DNA of 64,000 bases, from NCBI GenBank assembly GCA_023374025.1, contig SIJG01000071.1:1-64000 (forward strand), given 5' to 3'. Source of the DNA: Heterodera schachtii (taxonomy: Eukaryota; Nematoda; Chromadorea; Rhabditida; Heteroderidae). The translations under genes were made by a program, and so were the position numbers. Of this stretch, positions 43,779-56,040 are shown piece after piece; positions within the stretch are counted from its first letter, which is position 1, and each line of letters opens with the position of its first letter. The notes under the pieces were generated by a model. It had not been told where the DNA came from. It worked only from the letters and a program-made list of their open reading frames with translations, and made no database searches.

Positions 43779-44364
43779 TAGGGATGATATTTATAGGCAC
43801 TAAAAACCGTCAAAATAGGTAGGCCTTAGGCTCTAAAAAACCCCCAAAATAGGCCTTAAAAATGGAAAATAGGCACTAAAAACCTCGTTTTTAGGGATGT
43901 AAAATGACAAAATGTATTCAAAAAAGTAAAAAAATTAGGCCAAATCAGTACTGAGATATATAATTTTTAAAGCACAAATTATTGTCAAGAAAATAAATAA
44001 ATAAATTTTTGATATGAATTTTTGAAAAGTTTTTCATTTCTTATGGGTGTATTTTTGAAAAAATTTCGGGTCGATTCTTAAGGGTGTATTTTTTTTTTTA
44101 ATTTTAAGTCGATTCTTAGGGGTGCATTTTTCCTTTTTATTGCATTTTTGTTAATAATTTTGGGCAAAATGCCAAAATAGGCAAAAATAGGCTCTTTCAA
44201 AATTTTTTAGGCTTTTTAGGCGCTAAAAATAAAAGCCTAGAAAATAGGCACTAATAACTCGAAAAGTAGCTTAACAACAGCCCAAAAAAACATGTTTTTT
44301 GTGCGTTTCAGGCCACGGGGAGCTCAGGAAAAAAATAGGCTTTTGCCTAAAAATATCATCCCTA
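43779..44364 (+). mobile_element. Word-built element, AGGC type, with 8-bp target-site duplication
   Basis: Terminal inverted repeats TAGGGATGATATTTATAGGC and, on the other strand, TAGGGATGATATTTTTAGGC. Flanks are identical octamers GTTATATG (43771-43778 and 44365-44372). Both arms repeat AGGCACTAAAAA and shortened forms (AGGCCTTAAAAA, AGGCTCTAAAAA, AGGCAAAA). The central core contains three GTGTATTTTT/GTCGATTCTTA units and a TTGCATTTTTGTTAATAA box. No open reading frame. Confidence 0.85.
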
Positions 44365-46174
44365 GTTATATGTATGCTCACTCAATCATAAAAATATAAA
44401 TTATTTGGACTTAATAATTTTAAATAATCCAATCTATTTAGTAAAATCTTCATTTCCATGTTGGCCTGTTTTCAAATATTTTATTAAATTTTTTAATTTT
44501 CATTAAGATTGAAAAAATTATAGATGAATTTACTTAAATTGACTGGGTGTTTTTTAATAACGTAATTTCTTCAATATTGAGTTAATTTTTTTTAGCTTGA
44601 AATGTTTATTAAAGTTAAATAAATATTTTTTATATCGTGAAAAATTTTGCATAAAAAAATTCACTAAATATTTTATTCAGAAGTAATTTTAAGGTGAGAA
44701 ATGTTTGATTTGTAATTGATTTGTAAAAATAGAACAGCAGAAATAATTTTAAAATATTTTTTTAAACTTTATTGTCATTATTTAAAAATACCAAATTATT
44801 TTTAATAAAATGCAATTGATAAAATTCAAATTAAAAGAAAATAATTTGGCAGCGTTTCATCCAAATTTACCATTAATTTTATTATTTCTCATGGTTTCTT
44901 TTCAATTTCAAGGTCATCTCTCCCGAAAGTAATAATATTTTCATAATATTTTTATATTATAGCGAATTTTTATCTATTTTATAAAGAATTTATTATTTAC
45001 TTTCTCTAAATTAATTACTTGTTTTAATAAATAGGAAATTCAAAAGATTTTATTTTAGTAAATTTTGCTGCGGTTTCTCAGTAATTCAAGCTTTATTTAG
45101 ACTGATTTATTTATTCTTTTCTTTTCAATTTAGAGGTAAGCTCTCCCGAAAACTATTAAAACAAGTCATAATGCATAAGACTTTATAATTTTTTAAGAAA
45201 TTATTTTCCTTTGTTTTTTGGTTTAGCTTCTAAATATTTGGTTTAATTAATTAATTTTTTTTAATTATTAATAAGATTTTTGAAATTAAGTTTCTTCAAA
45301 AAAATTTTCTTGTTCAGTGTCTCGTTTTTTCATGTTTGATTAAATGCAATTTATATTTTAAAATTCATGTTTTCCATTTTTGATATAATCTTTCATTTGG
45401 GTTGACAATAAATTTATTGATAATATTAAAATCTTTATTAAAAGTATCTGTGTATTCATAATAAATATTTGAATTTTTATTTATTATTTTTTCATTACAT
45501 TTATATAATTGGCATAATAATTATTGAAAATTATACACATATTTTAAAACATTATTAGTTAGATTTTTATTACATATAAATTATTCAAAAAAATATTAAA
45601 GCGATTTGTAAAAACGAATTTGTAGATTTGAAATTTACACAAAATAAATTTTAAAAAAAATTAGCAATGAAAAATATGTAAAGTGAAATTTGTGAAAGAA
45701 TTGGAAAAATAATTATATGACCAAAATTATTACGCTTTCTTTAACCCGAGTTAAAATAGTAATTTTAATTTAATATATTTTATTATACTTAAATAATACA
45801 TATTTAAATGTTGTTTTTTATTTAAATGTGTTTTACTTATTGCTTTTTTACTAATAATTTATTAAAATAATACATAAAAATTCCTAGAAACCGCCGGATT
45901 ACAATATTAACCAGTTTAAATTATTTCTAAAAATTATGACTACACTAATATCTTTTATTTCAAAACCCAAACATAATTTTTGAATTAAAAAATCTAAATG
46001 CAATTACTGAATAAATAAACAATAAAGATTTAGAAAATCAATGGACAAAACTAAATAATGATTCAATTAGAAGTTAAAAGAAAAATAACTAAAAATTAAA
46101 TGAAATGAAAGGCTTGATAACACAGCACATAATTTTGAGCAAAATTGCAAAAAATGAATATTTTTTGAATTTAA

Positions 46175-46745
46175 TAATATTTTATTTTTTTTAATAATAT
46201 GCATTTTTTGACTAACTTATTATAATTAAATGTAATTATTTAAAATCTCTTATAAAAATTAAAGTAATAGATAAATAATTAAAATCTTATTTACAAATAA
46301 AAATTTGCTGAGATCTGTTTCAATGGGGACCGACCTCAATATACAGCGATTTAATGAGTTAAATAATTTTAATTTTTGTATGCCCAAAAATGATTATACT
46401 TTTATTTTTGTTAATTTCAAATAAAAAAAAAAAGAAAAATTTTATAGATTTATATATTATAATATTTTATTTTTTTTAATAATATGCATTTTTTGACTAA
46501 CTTATTATAATTAAATGTAATTATTTAAAATCTCTTATAAAAATTAAAGTAATAGATAAATAATTAAAATCTTATTTACAAATAAAAATTTGCTGAGATC
46601 TGTTTCAATGGGGACCGACCTCAATATACAGCGATTTAATGAGTTAAATAATTTTAATTTTTGTATGCCCAAAAATGATTATACTTTTATTTTTGTTAAT
46701 TTCAAATAAAAAAAAAAGAAAAATTTTATAGATTTATATATTATA
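46175..46745. repeat. 285-bp tandem duplication
   Basis: GCATTTTTTGACTAACTTAT at 46201 recurs at 46486. The two units are almost identical, differing mainly in the length of an A tract. Each contains a short GC-richer patch (CAATGGGGACCGACCTCAAT). Confidence 0.9.
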
Positions 46746-48319
46746 ATATTTTATTTTTATTTTTCATGTGCTTTTATTTGTCATTCATTAATTGCTTTAA
46801 TGAAAAGAATTATTTATAAAAATTAACATTATTTAATTATCAAATTTTAAAACAAAGCTTTTCCTGTTTCTAATAAATAAATAAAAAATTAAATTATGAA
46901 ACAAAACACGATTTAATAAGATTTATACTTGATTATTTTATTTGAATAAAAGTGGAGCTAAATTAAAGCAAGAATTTCACGAATTGAAAAGTTAATAAGA
47001 AAGGATTTTTATAAATTATTTCAAACCATACCCATTAATTCAAAAATTCTTTGCTTAAATTCCGGACACTAATGATCATTTAATTATATGAATGGCAATA
47101 TATAAATTTATTTAAATGGCTGACTCAAGAAGCAGACGCTCGCCAATTCAATAGAACAAGAAAAAAAAAGTTTATAAAATAAGCTTAATTGAAATGTGAT
47201 GAAATTGTTAAAAGAAATTAAAAATTTATTTCTAAAGTAATAATTATCCTTCTGAAAATAAAATTTATACATAAAAAAATAAAATTACAGATAATCACTG
47301 ATTATCATTAACTCAATCAACTAAAACCAACATATTAGTAAATATTGCAAATAATAATGGATTTCAATAAACAAAGACACCTTTTTACCAAGAGTTTAAA
47401 AATAAAAAGCTAAATATTTTAATAAAAGTAAAAATTCTTTTTTAAATCTTATTAGACAATTTATTTTTTTAAATTAATAATGTTTTCGCTTGAAAAAAAT
47501 CCTATTTTTGATTATTAATGCGAAAAATTAAAAACAATAAGTAAAATTCAGATTTTACTTAATGATATTATATATATTTTAAAAAATGATTAGAAAAAAT
47601 AAATTTTCTTATTTATTAAATAAAAAAGTAACCATTATTAACTAAACTCAAATAAGAAAAAAGAGAATATATTTTTACCCATCAATTTTATGTTGAGTTT
47701 CTAATGAAATAAAACTTGAAAATTTAATAATTAAAAAATTTTTTTTAATAATAAATTGGTGTTGAAAATTAAATTTTGAAATTCATTTCCCAGGCTTTTA
47801 TATGTTATGAAAGTGAAACTTTTTGAGTTTATTTGATCAATAAAATTAATTTTTAAAAAATTGACTTAATTTTGAAAACCTTAATAATTTTCTAAAAAAA
47901 ACTTTTTAAAAGTGCAAAATGAAAACATACAAAATTTGTTGTTAATTTTATAAAATATACTAAAAACAAGTAAAACATTCAAAGTATAAATAGATAAAAA
48001 TAATAAATACTTAAATGTTTTTTTTCATAATTAAGTTTAAAATATAAATGATGCAAAAACTAAATAAAATAACAAAACAGTAATGTTTCTTTAAAAATAT
48101 TTTATTATTCTTAAATAATGCACATTTATTAAAAATTATATTCTGGTAAAGAACAATTAACGTTATTGAATCATATCATTAAATATTAATTTTGGATGAA
48201 ATTTATTCCATGTCTGCTTGATGACTATTGATTGAGAAATAAATTCCTATAAAAAAGTTTATAAATATATTTTAACACGTAAATTGTTATTGTAAAAATA
48301 TGCTGATCTGACTAATAAT

Positions 48320-48859
48320 TAGGGCTTATATTTATAGTTTTTTCACTATTTTTTTTCTTGAGCTCCCCGTCGCCTGAAATTCACAAAAAACATGTTTTCC
48401 AGGGGGAGGTTGTTAAGCTAATTTCGAGTTATTAGCAACTATTTTATAGTTTTTATTTTTAGCAACTAAAAACTATAATTTTTTGAAAAAAAAAAACTAT
48501 TTTCAACTCCTTTGACGTTTTGCCGAAAATTTATTAACAAAAATGCAATAAAAACGAAAAATACACCCCAAATCGACCCAAAATTTTTTTTCAAAAAATA
48601 GACCCCTACGAAACGACCCGAAAATTTTGCAAAATGTACCACTAAAAATGAAAAATTTTCTCAAAAATTCACTACCAATTTATTTTCGTGATTATAATTT
48701 TTGATTTTGAAAATTATTTATAATGATTTGGCAAAATATTTTTGCTTTTTGAAGAAATTTTCGATTTTAAAGCTCTAAATTCGGAAATTTTTTAGCAACT
48801 ATTTGTCCATTTTTAGCAACTAATTTGGCAGTTTTTAGCAACTATAAATATTAGCCCTA
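48320..48859 (-). mobile_element. Word-built element, AGTT type, with 8-bp target-site duplication
   Basis: Terminal inverted repeats TAGGGCTTATATTTATAGTT and (other strand) TAGGGCTAATATTTATAGTT. Flanks are identical octamers CTAATAAT (48312-48319 and 48860-48867). Read on the minus strand it aligns block by block with the element at 43779. The difference is that AGGCACTAAAAA positions read AGTTGCTAAAAA in both arms, while the core (GGGTCG, GGGGTGTATTTTTC, TTGCATTTTTGTTAATAA) and the ACGGGGAGCTCA block near the end are kept. Confidence 0.85.
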
Positions 48860-50219
48860 CTAATAATATACCTAAAAAATGTTTATTCAATCATATAAAG
48901 TTTTCTCAAAATAAATTATATTATATTTTCGATAAAAAGACAATGAATAATAAATTAGAGAAAAAATTATAAAACATTTAAGAATTTATTAGAAATATGG
49001 AAGCTATAAACAAAATTTCTAAACAAAAAGATAAAATTAAAAAAAAGAAAATGCAAGTATTAAATCCAAAATAATTTATTATTTAATTAACTATATTTGC
49101 ATATAATATTTATTAATTAAAAATAGCTTTAAAGAATTATTGCTAAATTTAAAACAAAAAATATACATAAAAAATAAGTAAATTAAAAATTTTTAAAGAC
49201 TGATGCACCTGGAAATATAATTATTGCTATCAATTTAGAAAGAAAAAAAAATTTTCCACATTGATTAAAAAAATATTATGATTCGTTGTTTCCTTAAAAT
49301 TGCTATTGCGTATACAATTATAAATGAATTAATTAATTAATGTTTGCTTAAAATGTTATTTGTGTTCTATTTTTGATTTGTTTTATTTTAATGAATATTT
49401 AAGCACATATTATTTTGAATTGTTATTTTTTCGCGTTTTTTTCGGTATTTCTTTCAAATTTTGATTGTTTTTGTTTTAATTTTCAAAGCATTTTATTTTT
49501 CTATTATACTAAATATCTGACATATGTTTTTGTTTTTTTTATTATTAAAAAAATTTGAAAACAATTTTTATTTAAGATTTAATTGGCACAATTCTATGGT
49601 AACTTTCCTTTTATATTTGAATTTTCGGTTTAATCACGTCCTTTATCGTTTCTTACATTTGTGGTCTGCACTGAGTGTCCTTTTATTTTCGGATTTTATC
49701 CTTTAAAATAATTTTATAATATTATTAATTGTTTAGAATGTATTCATTTTTAAAATTAATAATTACATTTTATTATTAATTAACATATTTTTTCCGTTTT
49801 GAAAAATTATTTGGTTCATTTTTTAAAATTAATTAAATTTTGTAAAATTATTTATATTCCATTAAATAAGAATGAATATTATTTACTATTTGTAATTTTT
49901 TAAATTTTATTACAATTTTAATATAAAAATAATAATATTATTAACTCTATTCCAATAAATATTAATTAATAATTTAGTTTTCTATTTTTTGCTTTTTAAT
50001 AAAAAATAAAGTTAAATTGGTAATTTATAGTTTTTTTTAATATTTTTGAGTAAATTTTTCTTTTTCCTCTATCAAAATGGTGTATTATAGTCATGTTATA
50101 AGCAATGATTTATGGATAAATGTTTAAAAAGTCGATGGTATGAAAATTTTTTTATATTTTTTCCATTTTAAAATTTGGATGTTTTTTGCTGTTGCTTATG
50201 GTAATTTAAATTCAATTTT

Positions 50220-51100
50220 ATATTTAAATGATCAATAAAGTGATAATTGAAGTCCTTTTTAATTATGAATTTAATAAAATTTAATTGCTTTACAAAGATG
50301 ATGAACCTTTTGTCAAAATAAGAATCCTAGAAACATGGAAGTTCGAACGGGTGACCAAAATTGGGATGTTCATTGCAAATTTTGGAATCATCTAATGATA
50401 GAATTTTGAATTTAATTGAATTTTTTTTTAAAACCCAAAAAAAAATTTTCAAGATGGATTTAATTCATTTCAACATTTATTAATATATTAGATTTTATAA
50501 ATGAAAAAAGTTTTTTTGTGTTATATGGGGTATTTTGTTTCTTTTATTAAATTATGGTTATATGCATTGTGAATGTTTCGAAGAAGATCATGATGCTCTA
50601 CTTTTAATTGTTTTTACTAATGATATGGCAATTTGTTACCTTTTTTCTTCAAAAATAAAAATAAAAATTTTATTTTTCGAAATTTATATATATTATCATT
50701 TTTCTGTCCATTGTTTTTATAATAAGCCTAAATATTTGTTAAATTTAATATATTTCAATTAGCTTTTAGATTTATAAATGCAAATTAGTGATTTTTTTTT
50801 CATCTAAATAATTGCTTTTGTAGTCTTTACAGATTTTTTTTAATTTAGCAAATTTTATATAAAGATTCCAAAATTTTACATCATATATTGAAAAATTATT
50901 TGCTTATTATTATAAGCACTTTATATGTGAAGATTTGTTGAATTATTTTCAAAAATGATTTAAATTTCTAAGAATTAAAATGTTGTTTACTGTTTTTAAA
51001 TTCAATAATCCTTTTTTAAATGATTAATAAAGAGCTAATTGAAGCCTTTTTTTAATCTTATGGTTTAATAAAAATTTATTGCTTTACAAAGATGATGACT
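50220..51100. repeat. Diverged ~80-bp direct repeat pair
   Basis: The segment at about 50228-50308 recurs at about 51022-51102, both ending GCTTTACAAAGATGATGA, with roughly one difference in six. Nothing coding lies between them that I can support. Confidence 0.5.
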
Positions 51101-51294
51101 TCTAATTAATTCTCAATCCAGGATAATTAAATTTTATGAATATTATTTTTTACAATTGGCTGTTTCTTAATGTCTAAAAATGAATTAAAAAAAATTATTT
51201 ATTTTAAAAGTAAGTATAATGTCCAAAATTTTGCGATTTTGAGCTACTTTTTTAAATAAAATTAAGTATTTTTCAAAATGACAACATTTTACGA

Positions 51295-51440
51295 TTAGGG
51301 GTGTAACAAAGTCTCGGCCTCGAGTCTCAAGAGTCATCGAAGACTAATACCGAGACTGAAAACCCGAGACCGTGACTCGAGACCAAACCAAAAAACCCAA
51401 GACCTTTCTCAAGTCAAGACACGGTCAAGCATCACTATTA
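51295..51440. repeat. Short array of GAGAC/GTCTC words
   Basis: Within about 145 bp, CGAGAC, GAGTCTC, CGAGACC and AAGACC-like words recur more than eight times in otherwise AT-rich DNA. The block begins AGGGGTGTAAC, which resembles the ends of the word-built elements. No inverted partner end is obvious. Confidence 0.45.
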
Positions 51441-52408
51441 CATATAAAAAAATACAAAAATTAATTAGGCAAAAACGCTAATTTTTAATTTGGTCCATTA
51501 TTTCTGATAGAATAAAAAAAATTTTCATTTAATGTAACAAATAAATGTAAATTTTTGTTCTATTAACTTAAAATAAAAACAATAATACCCGAAATTTATA
51601 TCAATATTTATATTTTTATTTAAAAATAATTTTCGCTTTTATAAGAGTATTAAAATTTTTAAATTTGTTTTGACTTGGAAGCATTTATATTTAATTTTGA
51701 TTTACGTATATTTATAATTATCATTTTTGAAATAATTCTGATTTTGGTTAAACCTGAGAATATAAAAATTCTTCTACAAAAGCTGTTCATAAATCGAATA
51801 TGTTTGATAGTTGATTATTTTTTTATATAAAAATTTATTTATTTTTTTTTTTATTTTCTTGTCATGATTTCGTCTGTCATTGAACTAATTTGTATATCTT
51901 TTGAGGATTATTTCATTTTGTTAATTATTTTTAAATTTCGCTATTACTATTTTAATGTAAAATGTACATTTGATTATTATTTTTTAATAGAAAAAAATTA
52001 AAGTATAATAAATAATATGAATTAATTTTTTCAATTTGAAAAATATTTATTTATTAATTGACATAAAAAATATCATTTATTTTTTTGGCTTTTAAATAGA
52101 TAGGGTTTTCGAGGTTACTGCAAAACCCCAATAGGTTCTTTATTCTTTGAGAATTTTTGCGCAAAAAAATAAATCCGTAAAAATAGTACATAAATTTTAT
52201 CTAAACATATTTTAATAAATGCATCTAAATCATTTTTCATTTCTTTAATTTTGTAGGAAGCTTTTTGTTATTAGTTAAATAATTTAACTAATTATTGGTT
52301 TTTATTTTATATGCTACGAATTAGAGTTCATTTTATTTAATTTTATTATTATGAAGGAAGATAATTTTAGCCTTTTTTTAATATTCCAATAGTATTTTCA
52401 TTTACAAT

Positions 52409-52430
52409 ATATATATATATATATATATTA
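52409..52430. repeat. (TA)n microsatellite
   Basis: About eleven consecutive AT dinucleotides. Confidence 0.9.
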
Positions 52431-54519
52431 TACGTATTAAATTATTATATTTTTTCGATTATTTATTTTAACATAAATTACGAAGAATTATTCTGATTTT
52501 TATAAGAAAATAAAAAAATGGATCGCCCTTTAAATAAATTAAAAAAAAATTATTAAAAAAAATTGAAAAATTGTTTCAGTTCATTTATAATAATTTTTGA
52601 ATTTTGCACTAAATATTTCTAAATTTTCACCCAATGAAACTTTTTAGTTTTCGGATTTTAACAAAGAAAAGTTGAAAATTAATACTTCTCTATAAACAAA
52701 TTTTATTATATATTTATCGGTCTAGAAATTGTTAAGGGACTCAACCAAAAGAATTTACAAATTTATATAAAATAATTAGGTCATAATTTACGAAATCAGT
52801 CGTAAGTAAACAAATTATTTAATTGTCGTGTGTGACATGATTTTTGTCCAGTTATTCCGAGTTATTCAGAATCCATTTTTTATTATTTAAAAGATTTTAA
52901 ATATTTGTATTTTTTTGTTTTCCTAGTATTTTAAATATAAAAAATAATATTTTTGCTAAATCCATCGTTTAAGCAAATATTATAATTTTATTTTTATAGG
53001 TGATCTTTAAATTTTGCAAATTTTATAGAGGTTTTTATTATTTATGTTTATTGTAGGAATCGTTATTTAATTAATAATTTTATTATTTTTTTCTCAATTG
53101 ATCCATCATGTTCAAATTATAAATTTATAAAAATAATATTTTTAAAGTCATAATTAGGAAAGTCAATTTTGTTTGATTCTCCATGCTCTGATGAATAAAT
53201 AGTAGGAAAACTTTTTTTTTTGTTTTTTCGAACAAAAGTTAGGACTTTTATTTACAGTTTTACATATTTGGTTCATATTTTCCTTTTTTTCTTACACATT
53301 TTCATTTTTTTAAATTTCTTTTTGAATTTTTTAACATCACTAATCGTAACATTTGAATTTTAGTTTTTTTTAACTGAAGAAAATGTATTCTTTTATCAGA
53401 TTAAAATATGCCTATAATTAAATACAAATGATATAGAAATAATTTAATTCTTTATATGAATTTTTTCCTTGTCTCCTCTTCTTCGACTTTGCGATCATTG
53501 TGTGGCGTTAAGGCGTGAAGACTTTTTGAAAAAGATCATTAAATTTTAATTTTATATTTATATTATTATCGTATTTATATTTTTATCTTAAAAGAAAGAA
53601 ATATTGTTTTTGTAGTTCTAATTTTATTAATTTAGTTTTATTTAAAATATAAGAATTTTTCAGAAAATAATATTATTTGACAATTTAATAACATTTTAAT
53701 TCTGAGTATAATTTATTGATCCAAATTAATTTTAAAACAAACGGAGAATAATCCCAAATTTTTTAGGGAAAGCACTATTTAACAAAAAAAAAATATTTTT
53801 ATTTATACAAAAAAATATATAATTTAAAATTTTAAATAATTTTAATTTTATTTTTATTTCCTATTGTTGTTTTTTAAAGATAATAAAATAAACTTTTAGT
53901 TTTATTATTTTATTGTGAATATTTTTATTTAAACATTTTTCATAAACTTGTGGCCGATTCAGTTTCTAAAAAAACATCTGCTGTTCTGCTACTTTTCAAT
54001 TCATATATATTTTTTGTTGTATCAAATAAACGTTTAAAGTGTTTTTCTTATTCAAATTTTGTCTTAAATTATTTTATCGTTTTATTTTATATTTACGCCA
54101 ATTTTGGAATTTATATAAGAATTACTTAATTCGGTGAATTTTATATGCTTATTTTTAGATTTGTTATTTTAATTTAATTAACTTTTAATTATGTTCCGAA
54201 ATTAAATTATTCGATTCATTTTTCTGTATTTATGAAGATGTTTGAGTATATTGTAAATTCGTAAATATTCGATTTATTTAAAGGTCTTTTTAGTTTTTTT
54301 ACATTTAAAATTAAGAAATATATAAATATTTTATTATTAGAAAATATTTTTTATTACTTAGAAATATTTAAATGAATATTTAATTAACTCCGAATCTCTC
54401 TAGTCATATGTTGATTCGATCATTTCACTTGAATCAAAAAATTTGGTTAATTTTTAGAATCAAAAATGATATTTAATATCATGCTTTGATCTCGTTGTCA
54501 TACATTTTGTGTAAGGTGA

Positions 54520-55160
54520 GGCTGAGTTTCCTTTTGTTAATTATCTTAATTATTTTATTTTTATTTCCCTTTTATTTATAATGCTTTTCTTTTTTAAATA
54601 TTTTATTTTATTTGTGTTGTTTAATACTTTTTCTGAAAATTAATTATATTTTGTAAAAAAAAAATAATAATTTTAAGGACAATATTCGTTTTTTTTTCTA
54701 TTTTTTGCTGGTATGTATTAACTTATCATATATTATTAAATTAATTTATTATTGTTGTAGTGTCATAATTAACAAACTTTTATTTATCTTATCAGATGTT
54801 AATGATTAAATTAAGGATTTTTCTTTATCATTTTGCATAAAAAATAAAACATTAAATATTTAAACAAATATTTCATTAATTACCATGGATTTAAATATAT
54901 TAATAAACATCTTCTAAGACTTGAGTTTATTAATAAACATCTTCTAAGACTTGAGTTTATTAATAAACAGGCTGGGTTTCTTTTTGTTAATTATCTAAAT
55001 TATTTTTAGTTTATTTCACTTTTATTTGTGGTGCTTTTTAAAATAATTCATTTTATTTTTGTTGTTTAATATTTTTTTTTTCTGAAAATTAATTAAATTT
55101 TGTAAATTTTAAAGAACAAAATTCTTTTTTCTTTCTATTTTTTTTACTGGTATGTATTAA
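54520..55160. repeat. Diverged direct repeat flanking a 30-bp tandem duplication
   Basis: About 190 bp from 54520 recur from 54968 with many differences (shared GTTTCTTTTTGTTAATTATC-like start and GGTATGTATTAA end). Just before the second copy, ACATCTTCTAAGACTTGAGT occurs twice as part of a 30-bp tandem unit (about 54905-54967). Confidence 0.6.
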
Positions 55161-55902
55161 AAATTAATAAATAAATTGGGACAAGAAGATTTATTGCAAA
55201 TATTATTTATTTTTTATTCCAATTATATTAATAAAACAAGACTAATGAAGTAAGAATAAAATAAATTTAAGGAAATGTGAAAATATATTTTATTATAAAC
55301 CTAACTCAAATTAATGCGCATAAAAAAGAAAATTAATCACATAATTTTTTTGTGCCTATTTACTTACTATTTCGCTATTTTTCTTACTAAAACCCAGCCC
55401 AATTAATTTAATATGGACAATTAAATTGTTATAAAATATAAATACAATATGATTTTTTTTTAAAACATTGTTTTAGATATTCCAATAATTATCATTAAGA
55501 CACATAAAAAAAAATAGAATATGCTCAAAAACCAAAATAATAATTAAATTTAAATTTAATCAGATGAGGAATTATTTAAAAAATACGACCAAAAAACTTT
55601 GTAATAAAAAATTCAATAATATAAATCTTAAACTATTCTTTTTATAAGCATCAAAATCAAAACCAAGTTCTCAATTCTTCAACATCTCAGGACAATTACC
55701 AAGGGAATTGAAAAGTATAACAAGGATAAGTTATAAAACTTTTAACTTAACTCGAGAATGAAAATTTTAAAACCAGTAAAAAAATAATAATGAAATTCAT
55801 TAATTATTAATAAATACAGCAATTATTTGAGATTTTTTACTATAATTAAAAAATAATGAATAGTAAAAAAGTAAGTCAAAAAAAAATCCATATAAAAATA
55901 AA

Positions 55903-56040
55903 TAGGGCTGCGATTTTTAGGCATAAAAAATCGCGACATCGGCACTAAAAGTCATGTAGAAGCCTACGCGTTATTCGTGCTTATCTATGCGTATTAAGTC
56001 GCAAAAATTTTAGGCATTTGCCTAAAAATCGAAGCCCTTA
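55903..56040 (+). mobile_element. Short word-built element, 138 bp
   Basis: Ends TAGGGCTGCGATTTTTAGGC and, on the other strand, AAGGGCTTCGATTTTTAGGC. The inside has GGCACTAAAA and CGCG-containing words but lacks the core of the longer members, so it is probably an internal-deletion derivative. The flanking octamers are too AT-rich to call a target-site duplication. Confidence 0.65.
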
